Assembly: GCA_050329415.1 (NCBI GenBank)
Contig: JBHJOS010000011.1
Location: forward strand, 1-64,000
Reading direction: 5' to 3'
Length of the DNA: 64,000 nucleotides
Source of the DNA: JANNOG01 sp050329415
GTDB lineage: Bacteria; Actinomycetota; Actinomycetes; Actinomycetales; JBBAYJ01
Positions within the stretch are counted from its first letter, which is position 1, and every line of letters starts with the position of its first letter. Positions 18,170-28,854 of this stretch are shown one piece after another. Position numbers and translations under genes: made by a program. The notes below the pieces were generated by a model. It saw nothing but the letters and a program-made list of their open reading frames with translations, did not search any database and had not been told where the DNA came from.

Positions 18170-19138
18170 GTGGACCCGAGCGTGGACTCCAGCCCGTCGC
18201 GGCGCCGCAGAACGCGGCTGGCGGCCGGGGCGGCGACCGTCGCCGCGTCGCTGATCCTCAGCGGCTGCTCGGCGGAGCAGCTCGAGCGTGGCTACCTGCC
18301 TGCCGACAGTGTCGGCGCCACGGACATGACGGGCCGGATCACGGACCTCTGGGTCGGGTCCTGGGTCGCGGCGCTGCTGCTCGGCCTGCTCGTGTGGGGT
18401 CTCACGCTGTGGGTGGTCGTGGCCTACCGTCGGCGCCGCGCGGACGCTCCGCTGCCGTCGCAGTTCCGGTATCACGTGCCGCTGGAGGTCATGTACACGG
18501 CCGTGCCGACGGTCATCGTCCTCGTGCTCTTCTACTTCACCGCCCGGGACCAGTCGGCCATCCTCGCCCTGGACGAGGAGCGCCCGGCGGACCTCACCGT
18601 CGAGGTCGTCGGCAAGCAGTGGGCGTGGGACTTCAACTACCTCGACTACGACGTCTACTCGACCGGGCGCCAGGCCGACCTCCAGGCGCCCGGCGACCCG
18701 ATGGAGCGGATCCCCACGCTCTACCTGCCGGTCGACCGCAGCGTCGAGTTCGTCCTCACGACGCGCGACGTCAACCACTCGTTCTGGGTGCCCGCCTTCC
18801 TGTTCAAGATGGACCTGATCGCGGGGCGCGAGAACCGGTTCGAGGTGACCCCGACCGCAGTGGGAACCTTCGAGGGTCGGTGCGCAGAGCTCTGTGGCGA
18901 GTACCACGCCGAAATGCTCTTCACCGTCGAGGTGCTGCCCACCGACGAGTTCGAGGCCCGGATGGCCGAACTGGAGGATGCCGGCCAGACCGGATCGCTC
19001 GACACGAACCTCGGGCGGTCCGACGTCGATCCGGACGACCCCGACGCCCGGGGTGGCGGCGTGCGCGGTACCGGCGGGGTGGGCAGCGACTCCCAGCCGA
19101 ACGGCGAGACCGGTACCGGGACCGACGAGGAGGAGTGA
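18170..19138 (+). CDS. ctaC: Cytochrome c oxidase subunit II
   Basis: Subunit II receives electrons from cytochrome c at the binuclear CuA site. The roughly 322-residue precursor has a basic N-terminus and a lipoprotein-type signal with lipobox LSGC, two membrane helices, and a periplasmic cupredoxin domain with the CuA motif [12 protein letters not shown] plus the upstream His in VNHSFWVP. The C-terminus is an acidic Gly/Asp/Glu tail. I prefer the GTG at 18170, because GGAAGG (18159-18164) lies 5 nt upstream; a GTG at 18164 would overlap that site. A -10-like TATCGT lies at 18097-18102. It overlaps ctaD by one base (TGATG). Confidence 0.95.
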   Translation: MDPSVDSSPSRRRRTRLAAGAATVAASLILSGCSAEQLERGYLPADSVGATDMTGRITDLWVGSWVAALLLGLLVWGLTLWVVVAYRRRRADAPLPSQFRYHVPLEVMYTAVPTVIVLVLFYFTARDQSAILALDEERPADLTVEVVGKQWAWDFNYLDYDVYSTGRQADLQAPGDPMERIPTLYLPVDRSVEFVLTTRDVNHSFWVPAFLFKMDLIAGRENRFEVTPTAVGTFEGRCAELCGEYHAEMLFTVEVLPTDEFEARMAELEDAGQTGSLDTNLGRSDVDPDDPDARGGGVRGTGGVGSDSQPNGETGTGTDEEE

Positions 19139-20913
19139 TGGCGAGCGAGACCGCGGTCCCCGGTACCTTCGCGCGGACGACGACCTACGAGACACAGCCC
19201 GGCGTCCGGGTCGTCAGCCGCACCCGCGGCCAGGTCGTGTACGACTGGCTGACCACCACCGACCACAAGAAGATCGGCTACCTGTACCTCATCTCGTCGT
19301 TCTTCTTCTTCCTGGTCGGCGGTGTCATGGCCCTGGTCATCCGGGCCGAGCTGTTCAACCCGGGGCGGCAGATCCTGCCGTCGAACGAGGCGTACAACCA
19401 GCTCTTCACCATGCACGGGCTGATCATGCTTCTGCTGTTCGCGACCCCGCTGTTCGCCGGGTTCGCGAACGTCCTCGTGCCACTGCAGATCGGGTCGCCC
19501 GACGTGGCCTTCCCGCGGCTCAACGCGTTCGCCTACTGGCTGTACCTCTTCGGCGGGCTCATCCTCATGAGCACATTCCTGCTGCCGTCCGGGCCGGCGG
19601 CCTTCGGGTGGACGATCTACACGCCGTTGTCGACCGAGGCCTACACCCCGGGGCTGGGCGGGGACCTCATCGTCTTCGGTCTTGCTCTCGGTGGCTTCGG
19701 GACCATCCTCGGCGCCGTCAACTTCATCACGACCATCGTCTGCATGCGGGCGCCGGGCATGACGATGTTCCGAATGCCGATCTTCACCTGGAACACCCTT
19801 ATCACCAGCGTCCTCGTCATCGTCGCGTTCCCGGTACTGGCCGCCGCCCTGCTGGTCCTGGGCGCGGACCGGCAGTTCGGCAGTGTCGTCTTCGCACCCG
19901 AGAACGGTGGCGCCATCCTCTGGCAGCACCTGTTCTGGTTCTTCGGCCACCCCGAGGTCTACATCATCGCGCTGCCGTTCTTCGGCATCATCAGCGAGGT
20001 GATCCCGGTCTTCAGCCGCAAGCCAATCTTCGGGTACAAGGGCCTCGTCTTCGCGACCATCGCCATCGCCGGCCTGTCGGTGGCCGTGTGGGCCCACCAC
20101 ATGTACGTCACCGGCGCCATCCTGCTGCCGTTCTTCGCCTTGCTGACACTCCTCATCGCGGTGCCGACCGGAGTGAAGTTCTTCAACTGGATCGGCACCA
20201 TGTGGCGGGGATCGCTGACGTTCGAGACGCCGATGCTGTGGGCACTGGGCTTCCTGGTGACATTCCTCTTCGGAGGGCTCACCGGTGTGATCCTCGGGAT
20301 GCCGGCGCTCGACTTCCACCTCTCGGACAGCTACTTCGTCGTCGCGCACTTCCACTACGTGGTCTTCGGCACGGTCGTCTTCGCGATGTTCGCGGGCTTC
20401 TACTTCTGGTGGCCCAAGATGACTGGGCGAATGCTGGACGAGGGGCTCGGCAAGCTGCATTTCTGGCTGACGTTCGTCGGGTTCCACACGACGTTTCTCG
20501 TCCAGCACTGGCTGGGCGTGGACGGCATGCCGCGCCGCTACATCGACTACGTCCCCGCCGACGGCTTCACTCTCCTGAACGAGATCTCGACCGTCGGGGC
20601 CTTCGTCCTCGGCGCGGCCACCCTGCCGTTCCTCTACAACGTCTACCGCACGGCGACCCGCGCGCCACGGGTCACGGTGGACGACCCGTGGGGGTACGGC
20701 GCCTCCCTGGAATGGGCGACCAGCTGCCCGCCGCCGCGGCACAACTTCACGGCATTGCCGCGGATCCGCTCGGAGCGGCCCGCCTTCGACCTGCACCACC
20801 CCGAGGTCGCGGCACATCAGCAGGCGAAAGCGGATCGTGGGGTGCTCGACGACCTGCTCGGCCAGGCCGAGCTGGGCTCAGGTGCCGGCCGGGGCACAGG
20901 GAGTGACCGATGA
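19138..20913 (+). CDS. ctaD: Cytochrome c oxidase subunit I
   Basis: This is the catalytic aa3-type haem-copper subunit reducing O2 and pumping protons. The 591-residue, 12-helix protein has [11 protein letters not shown] (haem a ligand His), [14 protein letters not shown] with the His-Tyr cross-link of the CuB site, WAHHMYVTG (CuB histidines) and [11 protein letters not shown] (haem ligands). The ATG at 19138 follows an AGGAGG-like stretch and overlaps the ctaC stop by one base. The C-terminal 60 residues extend beyond the last helix and are hydrophilic. It forms an operon with ctaC and ctaF. Confidence 0.97.
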   Translation: MASETAVPGTFARTTTYETQPGVRVVSRTRGQVVYDWLTTTDHKKIGYLYLISSFFFFLVGGVMALVIRAELFNPGRQILPSNEAYNQLFTMHGLIMLLLFATPLFAGFANVLVPLQIGSPDVAFPRLNAFAYWLYLFGGLILMSTFLLPSGPAAFGWTIYTPLSTEAYTPGLGGDLIVFGLALGGFGTILGAVNFITTIVCMRAPGMTMFRMPIFTWNTLITSVLVIVAFPVLAAALLVLGADRQFGSVVFAPENGGAILWQHLFWFFGHPEVYIIALPFFGIISEVIPVFSRKPIFGYKGLVFATIAIAGLSVAVWAHHMYVTGAILLPFFALLTLLIAVPTGVKFFNWIGTMWRGSLTFETPMLWALGFLVTFLFGGLTGVILGMPALDFHLSDSYFVVAHFHYVVFGTVVFAMFAGFYFWWPKMTGRMLDEGLGKLHFWLTFVGFHTTFLVQHWLGVDGMPRRYIDYVPADGFTLLNEISTVGAFVLGAATLPFLYNVYRTATRAPRVTVDDPWGYGASLEWATSCPPPRHNFTALPRIRSERPAFDLHHPEVAAHQQAKADRGVLDDLLGQAELGSGAGRGTGSDR

Positions 20914-21308
20914 GGATCGAGACCTGGGTCTTCGGTTCCGGGACGTTCTTCTTCGTCCCGCTGGCGTTCATCTACGGTCTCCTGACGAGCTGGGAGCCGG
21001 TGGGCTTCGCGGCCCTGTTGCTGACCGGCGGGCTGTCCGCCATGGTCGGCTTCTACTTCTGGCTCGTCGCCCAGCGCATCGATCCGCGGCCGGAGGACGA
21101 CCCCGCCGCCGAGGTCGCTGACGGTGCCGGCGATCTCGGCTTCTACAACCCACGCAGCATGTGGCCGATCCTCATGGCGGGTGGCGCGGCGGTGCTGTTC
21201 CTCGGTCTGGCGGTCGGCACGTGGTTGCTGCTCATCGGGTTCGCCGCCTTCGGGCTCATGACGCTCGGCCTGCTCTTCGAGCACTACACCGGGGAGTGGC
21301 GGCGCTGA
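20910..21308 (+). CDS. ctaF: Cytochrome c oxidase subunit IV (actinobacterial CtaF)
   Basis: The 132-residue membrane protein has four predicted helices in two pairs, with [19 protein letters not shown] at the start and [12 protein letters not shown] at the end, matching the small actinobacterial subunit IV of the bc1-aa3 supercomplex. It overlaps ctaD by ATGA (20910-20913), implying coupled translation. The gene ends 21 bp from the convergent HAD phosphatase gene. Confidence 0.93.
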   Translation: MRIETWVFGSGTFFFVPLAFIYGLLTSWEPVGFAALLLTGGLSAMVGFYFWLVAQRIDPRPEDDPAAEVADGAGDLGFYNPRSMWPILMAGGAAVLFLGLAVGTWLLLIGFAAFGLMTLGLLFEHYTGEWRR

Positions 21309-21329
21309 CTGTGCCGCCGGCCGCGGGAC

Positions 21330-21989
21330 TCACGCCCGGTGCACGCCGAGGCCGCCGTTCGCACGGAACACCACGTCCGCCAGGGTCCCGACCACCAGGT
21401 CCGCGGTGAGGTCGCGGGGGGCGTGTGTGGTCGTGACGGCGATCGTCGCGCACCCGGCGGCCGTCGCGGCCGTGAGGCCGGCGGGAGCGTCCTCGACGAC
21501 GACGCACCGCCGGGGATCGGCGCCGAGCCGACGGGCGGCCGTCAGGAATGGCTCGGGATCCGGCTTGCCTCGCGTCACGTCGTCGGCCGTCACGACGAGT
21601 GCCGGGGCCGGCAGCCGGGACGCGGCCAGGCGCGCCTCTGCCAGGGGCGCCGAGCACGACGTGACGATTGCCGCCCGCTCCGCGGCCGCCGTGAGCGCCG
21701 GGACGGCTCCCGGGAGGGCGACGCAGTCGGTGGCGTCGAGCACCTCCAGCTCGACGATGCGGGCGTAGGCGGCGTCCACGTCGCCGCCAGGCAGCACGGT
21801 CGCCACGATGTCCCGGGCCGGGACGCCGTGGAAGGACCCGGCGCTGAGGGTGGCGAGCGGCACGTCGTACTCGCCCGCCCACCGGGTCCACGACCGGACG
21901 ACCGACGCGGCGGAGTCGAGCAGCGTGCCGTCCATGTCGAAGAGGACAGCATCGAAGGTCTCGGCGAGGACGTCACGGCGGTTGCTCAC
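21330..21989 (-). CDS. HAD-superfamily phosphatase (beta-phosphoglucomutase/GPP-like)
   Basis: A 219-residue HAD hydrolase: motif I FDMDGTLLDS with the nucleophile Asp, motif II TSCSAPLAE, motif III GKPDPEPFL and motif IV VVEDAPAGLTAATAAG. The VPARDIVATVLPG segment in the cap resembles the sugar-phosphate phosphatase branch (GPP1/YfbT-like), so a sugar or polyol phosphate is a likely substrate. The GTG start at 21989 overlaps the upstream gene by GTGA (21986-21989), suggesting a two-gene operon. Confidence 0.88.
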   Translation of the reverse strand: MSNRRDVLAETFDAVLFDMDGTLLDSAASVVRSWTRWAGEYDVPLATLSAGSFHGVPARDIVATVLPGGDVDAAYARIVELEVLDATDCVALPGAVPALTAAAERAAIVTSCSAPLAEARLAASRLPAPALVVTADDVTRGKPDPEPFLTAARRLGADPRRCVVVEDAPAGLTAATAAGCATIAVTTTHAPRDLTADLVVGTLADVVFRANGGLGVHRA

Positions 21990-22510
21990 GGGCGCCCGTC
22001 CTCCCGCGGCGCCGTCTCGAGCCGGAACACGGCGATCTCCCGCCCGGCGCGGCGGCGGTACCCGTCGTACCCCGGGTACAGGGCGCGTGCCCTGGTCCAG
22101 ACCTGCGCCGCCTCCACCCCGTCGAGGCGACGCGCGACGACGGGGACGCGGCGTCGGCCGCGGTCCAGGGTGGCCCGCGGGTCGGCCCGCAGGTTGGCGA
22201 CCCAGGCCGGGTGGGTGGGCCGACCCCAGTGCGACCCGATGACGGCCACGTCGTCCCGGTCGGGCACGGCGATCAGCGGCACCGCCCGCGGCAGCCCGCT
22301 GTGCGCCCCCCGCGCGGTGAGGACCACCGTGGGCAGACCCGTCATCGCCTCGGTGGCCGTCGTCCGGCCCCCGGAGGCCCGGAGCGCCACGCGGTCCAGC
22401 GGGTCGAGGACGCGCGACAGCAGGGCCGACACCCCGGGCCGGGCCACCGCGCCCGCCACCACCCGGGTCCACCACCGCGGCTCGCGGTCCACGAGCCCGA
22501 GCTCCGTCAT
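21986..22510 (-). CDS. Nitroreductase/deazaflavin (F420)-dependent oxidoreductase family protein
   Basis: About 174 residues. The core GLPTVVLTARGAHSGLPR and IGSHWGRPTHPAWVANLRA is the signature of the Ddn-like F420/deazaflavin-dependent nitroreductase family, a split-barrel enzyme group of actinobacteria. The ATG at 22510 is annotated; an in-frame GTG at 22519 has GGGAGG about 8 nt upstream and may be the true start. It overlaps the HAD phosphatase by 4 nt. The substrate is unknown. Its upstream region holds repeat pair B and then the divergent thyX promoter. Confidence 0.85.
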   Translation of the reverse strand: MTELGLVDREPRWWTRVVAGAVARPGVSALLSRVLDPLDRVALRASGGRTTATEAMTGLPTVVLTARGAHSGLPRAVPLIAVPDRDDVAVIGSHWGRPTHPAWVANLRADPRATLDRGRRRVPVVARRLDGVEAAQVWTRARALYPGYDGYRRRAGREIAVFRLETAPREDGRP

Positions 22511-22562
22511 CACTCCCACCGACCCATCCTCCCGCCCCCACGCCACCCTCCCAACCCGGCGC

Positions 22563-22620
22563 ATGTGCACGTTCGCGGCCCGACGGCGGCCCCCTCGCTC
22601 TGCAATGTCCACATCTGCGG
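22563..22620. repeat. Intergenic motif pair, 42-bp spacing (copy B)
   Basis: ATGTGCACGTTCGCGG at 22563 and ATGTCCACATCTGCGG at 22605 lie in direct orientation 42 bp apart. The layout and core match the pairs at 15226 and 32120. Confidence 0.7.
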
Positions 22621-22689
22621 GCGGAGCCGGTGGTCGGTCGACCCGGGAACGCGCGCCGCGGGTCCGGGCGGGCGGGGGCGGGCGGTGGC

Positions 22690-22695
22690 TAGGGT
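22690..22695 (+). promoter_or_regulatory. -10-like hexamer TAGGGT of thyX
   Basis: TAGGGT ends 6 bp before the thyX GTG, giving a predicted leaderless transcript. No Shine-Dalgarno sequence fits in the gap. Confidence 0.5.
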
Positions 22696-22701
22696 CGGGG
22701 G

Positions 22702-23463
22702 GTGACCGCTGCCCCGAGCACGACCACACCCACTGAGCCTGTCGGGGACGACGAGGTCCGGTTTCGCTCCGACGTCGACGTCGAGCTGGTCAAGGCCACG
22801 GCGTCGGACTCCGACGTCCTGTTCGCCGCCCGGGTGTCGACGAAGGGCGAGGCGAGCCTCGCCGACGTCACCGCCGACGCCGAGGCCTCCGCCGGCCTGA
22901 TCCGCTACCTCATGCGGGACCGGCACGGCAGCCCCTTCGAGCACGCGGTCATGACGTTCTACGTCTCTGCGCCGATCTTCGTGTTCCGGGAGTTCATGCG
23001 GCACCGGATGGCCTCGTACAACGAGGAGTCCGGCCGCTACCGGAAGCTGCGCCCGGTGTTCTACGTCCCCGGTCCGGACCGGCGCCTCCAGCAGGTCGGC
23101 AAGCCGGGGGCGTACACCTTCGTCGACGGCACGCCCGAGCAGCAGCGGCTCGTCGACGACAGCATCCGCACCGTCTGCGCGGACGCCTACGCGGCCTACC
23201 TCCGGATGCTCGACGCCGGGGTGGCCCGCGAGGTCGCCCGGATGGTGCTGCCGGTCACGACGTACTCGTCGATGTACGTCACCCTCAACGCCCGCTCGCT
23301 GATGAACGTCCTGTCGCTGCGGACCATCCGCGAGGGCGCGACCTTTCCCTCCTATCCGCAGCGGGAGATCGAGATGGTCGCCGAGCGGATGGAGGAGATC
23401 TGGGCGGGCCTCATGCCCGTCACTCACCGGGCGTTCGTCGACGCCGGCCGCGTCGCCCCCTGA
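22702..23463 (+). CDS. thyX: FAD-dependent thymidylate synthase
   Basis: ThyX methylates dUMP to dTMP using methylenetetrahydrofolate and FADH2. The 253-residue protein has the ThyX motif RHRMASYNEESGRY, the preceding HGSPFEHAVMTFYVSAP, and the LPVTTYSSMYVTLNARSL segment that completes the dUMP/FAD site. It starts with GTG directly behind a -10-like hexamer. It begins the conserved thyX-dapA-rnj cluster seen in Mycobacterium. A 22-bp palindrome follows the stop. Confidence 0.97.
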   Translation: MTAAPSTTTPTEPVGDDEVRFRSDVDVELVKATASDSDVLFAARVSTKGEASLADVTADAEASAGLIRYLMRDRHGSPFEHAVMTFYVSAPIFVFREFMRHRMASYNEESGRYRKLRPVFYVPGPDRRLQQVGKPGAYTFVDGTPEQQRLVDDSIRTVCADAYAAYLRMLDAGVAREVARMVLPVTTYSSMYVTLNARSLMNVLSLRTIREGATFPSYPQREIEMVAERMEEIWAGLMPVTHRAFVDAGRVAP

Positions 23464-23467
23464 CCGT

Positions 23468-23489
23468 GGGTCGGCGGGCCCGCCGACCC
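23468..23489. promoter_or_regulatory. Perfect 22-bp palindrome between thyX and dapA
   Basis: The half-site GGGTCGGCGGG (23468-23478) is followed directly by its exact reverse complement. It starts 5 bp after the thyX stop and ends 4 bp before the dapA -10-like hexamer, so it could be an operator covering the -35 region or a terminator for thyX. Confidence 0.6.
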
Positions 23490-23492
23490 GGG

Positions 23493-23498
23493 TAGCCT
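23493..23498 (+). promoter_or_regulatory. -10-like hexamer TAGCCT of dapA
   Basis: TAGCCT ends 7 bp before the dapA ATG, again leaderless spacing; no ribosome binding site lies between. Confidence 0.45.
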
Positions 23499-23505
23499 CC
23501 GGGCC

Positions 23506-24453
23506 ATGCCGCACACCGTCGCCGGGCCGTCGCGGCCCTTCGGGCGGCTCCTCACCGCGATGGTCACGCCGATGCGGCCCGACGGGTCCGTCGACCTCGA
23601 CGCCGCCGCGGCACTGGCCGAGCACCTCGTCGCCCAGGGCAACGACGGCCTCGTCCTCAACGGGACCACGGGGGAGGCGCCCACCACGACCGACGCCGAG
23701 AAGCGGGACCTGATCCGCGCCGTCCTCGCTGCCGTCGGCGAGCGTGCCCACGTCGTCGCGGGTGTCGGCACCAACGACACCGCCCACAGCGTCCATCTGG
23801 CGCGCGAGGCCGCGGCGGCCGGCGCCCACGGCCTGCTGCTGGTCGCCCCCTACTACTCCAAGCCCACGCAGGCCGGGCTGATCGCGCACACCACGGCGGT
23901 CGCCGACACCACGGACCTGCCGGTCATGCTCTACGACATCCCCGGCCGGTGCGGGGTCGAGTTCACCACCGAGACGATCGTCCGCCTCGCCGGACACCCG
24001 CGGATCGTCGCCATGAAGGACGCCAAGGGCGACCTGCCGGCGGCCACCCGGGTCCAGGCGGCCGTCGCCCTCGGCTGGTACTCCGGTGACGACGCCATGA
24101 CCTTGCCGCACGCCGCGCTCGGGGGTGCCGGGCTCGTGGGTGTCACCTCACACGTTGCCTCGCCGCAGTACGTGCGGTTGCTGGACGCCGTCGACAAGGG
24201 GGACCTCGTCACCGCCGTCACCGTGCACCGTGGCCTGCAGCCGGCCGTGGACGCCGTCATGACCCGGTCGCCCGGGGCGGTCGCGGCCAAGGCCGTGCTC
24301 GCCGCCGGGGGTCGCATTCCGACCCGCACCGCTCGCCTGCCGCTGGCCACGGCGACCGACGACGAGGCCGCCACCCTGCACGCCGACGTGACGGCGGCGC
24401 TGGCGGCCCTGGACGCCGCGCTGGCCGCCACTCCTGAGGGACCCGCCCGGTGA
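23506..24453 (+). CDS. dapA: 4-hydroxy-tetrahydrodipicolinate synthase
   Basis: DapA condenses pyruvate with aspartate semialdehyde, the first committed step to diaminopimelate and lysine. The 315-residue TIM-barrel protein has GLVLNGTTGEAPT, the tyrosine in MLYDIPGRCGV and the Schiff-base lysine in IVAMKDAKGDL. The ATG start is supported by homology beginning at residue 11. It overlaps rnj by GTGA (24450-24453), a pairing conserved in actinobacteria. DapF, a later enzyme of the pathway, is at 56932. Confidence 0.96.
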   Translation: MPHTVAGPSRPFGRLLTAMVTPMRPDGSVDLDAAAALAEHLVAQGNDGLVLNGTTGEAPTTTDAEKRDLIRAVLAAVGERAHVVAGVGTNDTAHSVHLAREAAAAGAHGLLLVAPYYSKPTQAGLIAHTTAVADTTDLPVMLYDIPGRCGVEFTTETIVRLAGHPRIVAMKDAKGDLPAATRVQAAVALGWYSGDDAMTLPHAALGGAGLVGVTSHVASPQYVRLLDAVDKGDLVTAVTVHRGLQPAVDAVMTRSPGAVAAKAVLAAGGRIPTRTARLPLATATDDEAATLHADVTAALAALDAALAATPEGPAR

Positions 24454-26135
24454 TCCAGGCCCATCCCGAGCTCGGGCCGCCACCCCCGCTGCCCGACGGT
24501 GCCCTGCGCGTCATCCCGCTCGGCGGTCTCGGCGATGTCGGGCGCAACATGGCGGTGCTCGAGCACGCCGGCGAGCTGCTCGTCGTCGACTGCGGCGTGC
24601 TCTTCCCCGAGGGCGACCAGCCGGGGGTCGACCTCATCCTCCCGGACTTCTCCCACATCGCCGACCGGCTCGACGACATCGCGGCCATCGTCCTCACCCA
24701 TGGCCACGAGGACCACATCGGTGCCGTGCCCTACCTGCTGCGGATGAGGCGCGACATCCCGCTCGTGGGGTCTCAGCTGACCCTCGCCCTGATCGAGGCC
24801 AAACTCGCCGAACACAAGATCAAACCGTTCACGCTCACGGTCGCCGAAGGCGTCACCGAGCAGCTCGGGGCGTTCTCGTGCGAGTTCCTCGCGGTCAACC
24901 ACTCGATCCCCGACGCGCTGGCGGTCGCCGTCACCACTCCCGCCGGAACGGTCCTCCACACCGGCGACTTCAAGATGGACCAGCTGCCCCTCGACGGCCG
25001 CCTGACCGACCTCCGCGCGTTCGCCCGGCTCGGCGAGCAGGGGGTCGACCTGCTGATGTGCGACTCCACGAACGCCGAGGTCCCCGGTTTCACCGCGGCC
25101 GAGCGCGAGATCGCCCCGGTCCTCGACGGGATCTTCGCCCGCTCCGGGGGCCGGATCGTCGTCGCGTGCTTCGCCAGCCACGTCCACCGGGTGCAGCAGG
25201 TGCTGGACGCCGCGGCGGCCCACGGGCGCAAGGCCGCCTTCGTGGGTCGCTCGATGGTCCGCAACATGGCGATCGCGGCCGAGCTCGGCTACCTGACCGT
25301 CCCGCCGGGAGTGCTCGTCGACCCCGGCCGCCTCGACCAGCTGCCACCGGACCGGACGGTGTTCGTCTCGACCGGGTCGCAGGGCGAGCCGATGTCGGCG
25401 CTGAGCCGGATGGCCAACCACGACCACCGGATCAGCATCGGCCCCGGCGACACCGTGGTCCTCGCCAGCAGCCTCATCCCGGGCAACGAGAACGCCGTGT
25501 TCCGGGTCATCAACGGCCTCACCCGGCTCGGCGCGACCGTCGTCCACCAGGCCAACGCCCGGGTCCACACGTCCGGGCACGCCAGCGAGGGCGAGCTGCT
25601 CGTCTTCTACAACATCGTCCGGCCCGCCAACGTCATGCCGGTCCACGGCGAGATCCGCCACCTCGTCGCCAACGCCCGGATCGCCATGGCCACCGGAGTG
25701 AAGCCCGAGCGCGTCGTGGTCGCCGAGGACGGGGTGGTCGTGGACCTCGTCGACGGCCAGGCGTCGATCACCGGCCGGGTGCGATGCGGGTACGTCTACG
25801 TCGACGGCTCGTCCGTGGGCGGCGTCACCGAGGCCGACCTCAAGGACCGTCGCATCCTCAGCGAGGAGGGCTTCGTCTCCTGCTTCGTCGTCGTCGACGG
25901 CCAGACCGGCGCGGTCGTCGCCGGCCCGCACCTGTACGCGCGGGGCTTCGCCGAGGACGACAAGGCGTTCGAGCAGATCCGCGGGCGCATCTCGGCCGCC
26001 GTCTCCGAGGCGGTCGCCACCGGGGCCGTCGACACCCAGCAGCTGCAGCAGGTGGTGCGGCGCACCGTCGGCCGGTGGGTCAACGAGCGGTTCCGCCGTC
26101 GGCCGATGATCGTGCCGGTCGTCCTGAGCGCCTGA
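24450..26135 (+). CDS. rnj: Ribonuclease J
   Basis: RNase J is a beta-CASP metallo-beta-lactamase with endo- and 5'-3' exoribonuclease activity in mRNA decay and rRNA maturation. The 561-residue protein has [12 protein letters not shown], the metal motif [11 protein letters not shown] (about residue 84), [16 protein letters not shown], the beta-CASP segments FASHVHR and TGSQGEP, and [11 protein letters not shown] with [11 protein letters not shown]. It starts with GTG overlapping dapA. A 10-bp hairpin follows its stop by one base. Confidence 0.96.
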   Translation: MIQAHPELGPPPPLPDGALRVIPLGGLGDVGRNMAVLEHAGELLVVDCGVLFPEGDQPGVDLILPDFSHIADRLDDIAAIVLTHGHEDHIGAVPYLLRMRRDIPLVGSQLTLALIEAKLAEHKIKPFTLTVAEGVTEQLGAFSCEFLAVNHSIPDALAVAVTTPAGTVLHTGDFKMDQLPLDGRLTDLRAFARLGEQGVDLLMCDSTNAEVPGFTAAEREIAPVLDGIFARSGGRIVVACFASHVHRVQQVLDAAAAHGRKAAFVGRSMVRNMAIAAELGYLTVPPGVLVDPGRLDQLPPDRTVFVSTGSQGEPMSALSRMANHDHRISIGPGDTVVLASSLIPGNENAVFRVINGLTRLGATVVHQANARVHTSGHASEGELLVFYNIVRPANVMPVHGEIRHLVANARIAMATGVKPERVVVAEDGVVVDLVDGQASITGRVRCGYVYVDGSSVGGVTEADLKDRRILSEEGFVSCFVVVDGQTGAVVAGPHLYARGFAEDDKAFEQIRGRISAAVSEAVATGAVDTQQLQQVVRRTVGRWVNERFRRRPMIVPVVLSA

Positions 26136-26136
26136 G

Positions 26137-26161
26137 CCGCCCCGGCGTGTGGCCGGGGCGG
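26137..26161 (+). terminator. 10-bp GC hairpin after rnj
   Basis: CCGCCCCGGC (26137-26146) pairs with GCCGGGGCGG (26152-26161) around a 5-nt loop, two bases behind the TGA at 26133-26135. No T-tract. Confidence 0.7.
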
Positions 26162-26190
26162 TGCGTGGCGTCGCTGTCTACGGTGGGCGC

Positions 26191-28854
26191 ATGGCCCGCC
26201 CGCCCGCCTCCCGCGCCACGTCTGCGCGCTCCGGTCGCGGTGCCGGGTCGAAGGCCCGCGGTTCCGGCGCCGGATCGGGCCGGGCGCGCGGCTCGACGCG
26301 GACCCCCGCCCGGGGCGGCGGCTCCCGGGGGCGCGGTGCGGCGGCCTCCGCTCCCCGCCACAGCCTGGCCGTGGCCGTCGTTCGCGGCCTCGTCCTGCTG
26401 CCCGCGCGCGCGGTGGGAGCCGCCGTCCGCTCCGTCCACCGCTCCGAGCGCGATGTCGAGGCCGACCGCCGGCGCGACGGCTGGGCCCTCACGCTGCTCG
26501 GCCTCGCCGTGCTCGTGGCGGCCGTCGTGTGGTTCCGTCTGGACGGCACCGTGCTCCAGGGGGTGCGCTGGCTGGTCACGGGCGCGGTGGGCCAGGTCGC
26601 GTGGGCCGTGCCGGCGGTGGCCGCCGGGTTCGCCCTGCGGCTGTTCCGCCGGCCCGACGCCTCGGTCGACAACGGCCGGATCGCCGTGGGCCTGGCCGTG
26701 GTGGGCGCCGGGGCCGCCGGTCTGGCCCACGTCCTCGCCGGCCTGCCGACACCGCCCGACGGGGCGGACGCCCTGGCCTCCGGCGGCGGCATCGTCGGCT
26801 TCGCCGCCGCCAACCCGATGGTCGCCGCCGTCAGCGTCTGGCTGACGGTCCCGGCCCTCGTGGCGGCCGTCGGCCTCGGCGTGCTCGTCGTCACGGCGAC
26901 GCCGATCCAGGCCGTCGTGCAGGCGGTGGGCTCCGCGGTCACCTGGCTGGTGGCGGGCTCACGCACCCCCCGGGGCGGCGGTGGGGACGAGACCGACGGC
27001 GCGACCCGGGCCGACGGCGACTGGCACGAACACCTGGGTGAGGAGCCCTACGAGCAGGCCGCCGTGGTCGACCCCGCGGCGGTCGACCACGTGACGGTCG
27101 GCCCGCCGGAGCCCGCGGCACCGGACGACACCGACGCCCCGCCCGGGGTGCGCAGCGAGCCGGCGGCGGCTCCCGGCGAACCGGGCGTCGGGGTCGTCGG
27201 CACCGTGGAGCACCCGGTTGCGGCCCCGGTCCGGGCCCGCGAGCAGCTGGACCTCCTGAGTGGCGCCTATGTGCTGCCTGACCTCACGCTGCTCGTCAAG
27301 GGGCCTCCGCACAAGCAGCGGACGGCGGCCAACGACGCCGTCGTCGCCGCCCTCACCGACGTCCTCCAGCAGTTCAAGGTCGATGCGTCGGTGACCGGCT
27401 TCACCCGTGGTCCCACCGTCACGCGGTACGAGGTGGAACTGGGCGCGGGCGTCAAGGTCGAGCGGGTCACCGCCCTCAGCCGCAACATCGCCTACGCCGT
27501 CGCCAGTGCCGACGTCCGCATCCTGTCGCCCATCCCGGGGCGCTCGGCCATCGGTGTCGAGATCCCCAACACCGACCGTGAGACGGTGAGCCTGGGGGAC
27601 GTCCTGCGCTCGGACGTGGCGCGGCGCTCGGAGCACCCCATGACGATCGGCGTCGGCAAGGACGTCGAGGGCGGGTACGTCGTGGCCAACCTCGCGAAGA
27701 TGCCGCACCTGCTGGTGGCGGGCGCCACCGGGGCGGGCAAGTCGTCCTTCATCAACTCGATGATCACGTCGATCCTCGTCCGGTCCACCCCGGAGGAGGT
27801 CCGCATGGTGCTCGTCGACCCCAAGCGGGTCGAGCTCACCGCCTACGACGGGGTGCCGCACCTCATCACCCCGATCATCACGGACCCCAAGCGGGCCGCC
27901 GAGGCGCTGCAGTGGGTCGTGGGCGAGATGGACCGCCGGTACGACGACCTGGCCGCCTTCGGCTACCGCCACGTCGACGACTTCAACCGGGCGGTCCGCA
28001 GCGGCGGGCTCCGGCCGCCGCCGGGGTCCGAGCGACTCCTCGCCCCGTACCCCTACCTGCTCGTCATCGTCGACGAACTCGCCGACCTCATGATGGTCGC
28101 CCCGCGTGACGTCGAGGACTCCGTCGTCCGGATCACCCAGCTGGCCCGGGCGGCGGGCATCCACCTGGTGCTGGCCACCCAGCGGCCCAGCGTCGACGTC
28201 GTCACCGGCCTCATCAAGGCGAACGTGCCGAGTCGGCTGGCCTTCGCGACGAGCTCCCTGGCCGACTCCCGGGTCGTGCTCGACCAGCCGGGCGCCGAGA
28301 AGCTCATCGGCCAGGGCGACGCCCTGTTCCTGCCGATGGGTGCGAGCAAGTCGATGCGGGTCCAGGGGGCCTGGGTCAACGAGTCCGAGGTCGCGAGCGT
28401 GGTCGGTCATGTCAAGGCGCAGGCCCAGCCGTCGTACCGGCAGGACGTCGCGGCCGTCGTCCAGGCCCGTGAGATCGACGCCGACATCGGCGACGACCTG
28501 GACCTCCTGCTCCAGGCGGCCGAACTCGTGGTGACCACCCAGTTCGGGTCGACGTCGATGCTGCAGCGCAAGCTGCGGGTCGGCTTCGCCAAGGCCGGGC
28601 GGCTGATGGACCTCCTGGAGTCCCGCGAGGTCGTGGGCGCCTCCGAGGGCAGCAAGGCCCGCGACGTCCTGGTCCGCCCGGACGACCTGCCGGCCACGCT
28701 GGCGCAGATCCGCGGCGGTGGCCCGGGCGACGGCGCGGGTCCCGGCCCCCGCCCCGGTACCGTCGACCTCGACGCCGCCGCGCGCCGGCGCGGCGGGGAT
28801 GATGCCGACGATGCCTCCGGCGAGGACGCGTGGGAGCTGACGGGCCGTGCCTGA
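26191..28854 (+). CDS. ftsK: DNA translocase FtsK/SpoIIIE
   Basis: FtsK pumps chromosome ends through the closing septum. The 887-residue protein has a basic disordered N-terminus, four membrane helices (about 55-265), an acidic Pro-rich linker, the alpha/beta motor with Walker [17 protein letters not shown] and Walker [13 protein letters not shown], and a C-terminal winged-helix gamma domain ([20 protein letters not shown]) that reads KOPS. The ATG at 26191 is chosen over a GTG at 26149 because the latter lies in the loop of the rnj terminator, and a -10-like TACGGT (26179-26184) sits 6 bp before the ATG. It overlaps the NYN gene by 8 nt. Confidence 0.95.
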   Translation: MARPPASRATSARSGRGAGSKARGSGAGSGRARGSTRTPARGGGSRGRGAAASAPRHSLAVAVVRGLVLLPARAVGAAVRSVHRSERDVEADRRRDGWALTLLGLAVLVAAVVWFRLDGTVLQGVRWLVTGAVGQVAWAVPAVAAGFALRLFRRPDASVDNGRIAVGLAVVGAGAAGLAHVLAGLPTPPDGADALASGGGIVGFAAANPMVAAVSVWLTVPALVAAVGLGVLVVTATPIQAVVQAVGSAVTWLVAGSRTPRGGGGDETDGATRADGDWHEHLGEEPYEQAAVVDPAAVDHVTVGPPEPAAPDDTDAPPGVRSEPAAAPGEPGVGVVGTVEHPVAAPVRAREQLDLLSGAYVLPDLTLLVKGPPHKQRTAANDAVVAALTDVLQQFKVDASVTGFTRGPTVTRYEVELGAGVKVERVTALSRNIAYAVASADVRILSPIPGRSAIGVEIPNTDRETVSLGDVLRSDVARRSEHPMTIGVGKDVEGGYVVANLAKMPHLLVAGATGAGKSSFINSMITSILVRSTPEEVRMVLVDPKRVELTAYDGVPHLITPIITDPKRAAEALQWVVGEMDRRYDDLAAFGYRHVDDFNRAVRSGGLRPPPGSERLLAPYPYLLVIVDELADLMMVAPRDVEDSVVRITQLARAAGIHLVLATQRPSVDVVTGLIKANVPSRLAFATSSLADSRVVLDQPGAEKLIGQGDALFLPMGASKSMRVQGAWVNESEVASVVGHVKAQAQPSYRQDVAAVVQAREIDADIGDDLDLLLQAAELVVTTQFGSTSMLQRKLRVGFAKAGRLMDLLESREVVGASEGSKARDVLVRPDDLPATLAQIRGGGPGDGAGPGPRPGTVDLDAAARRRGGDDADDASGEDAWELTGRA

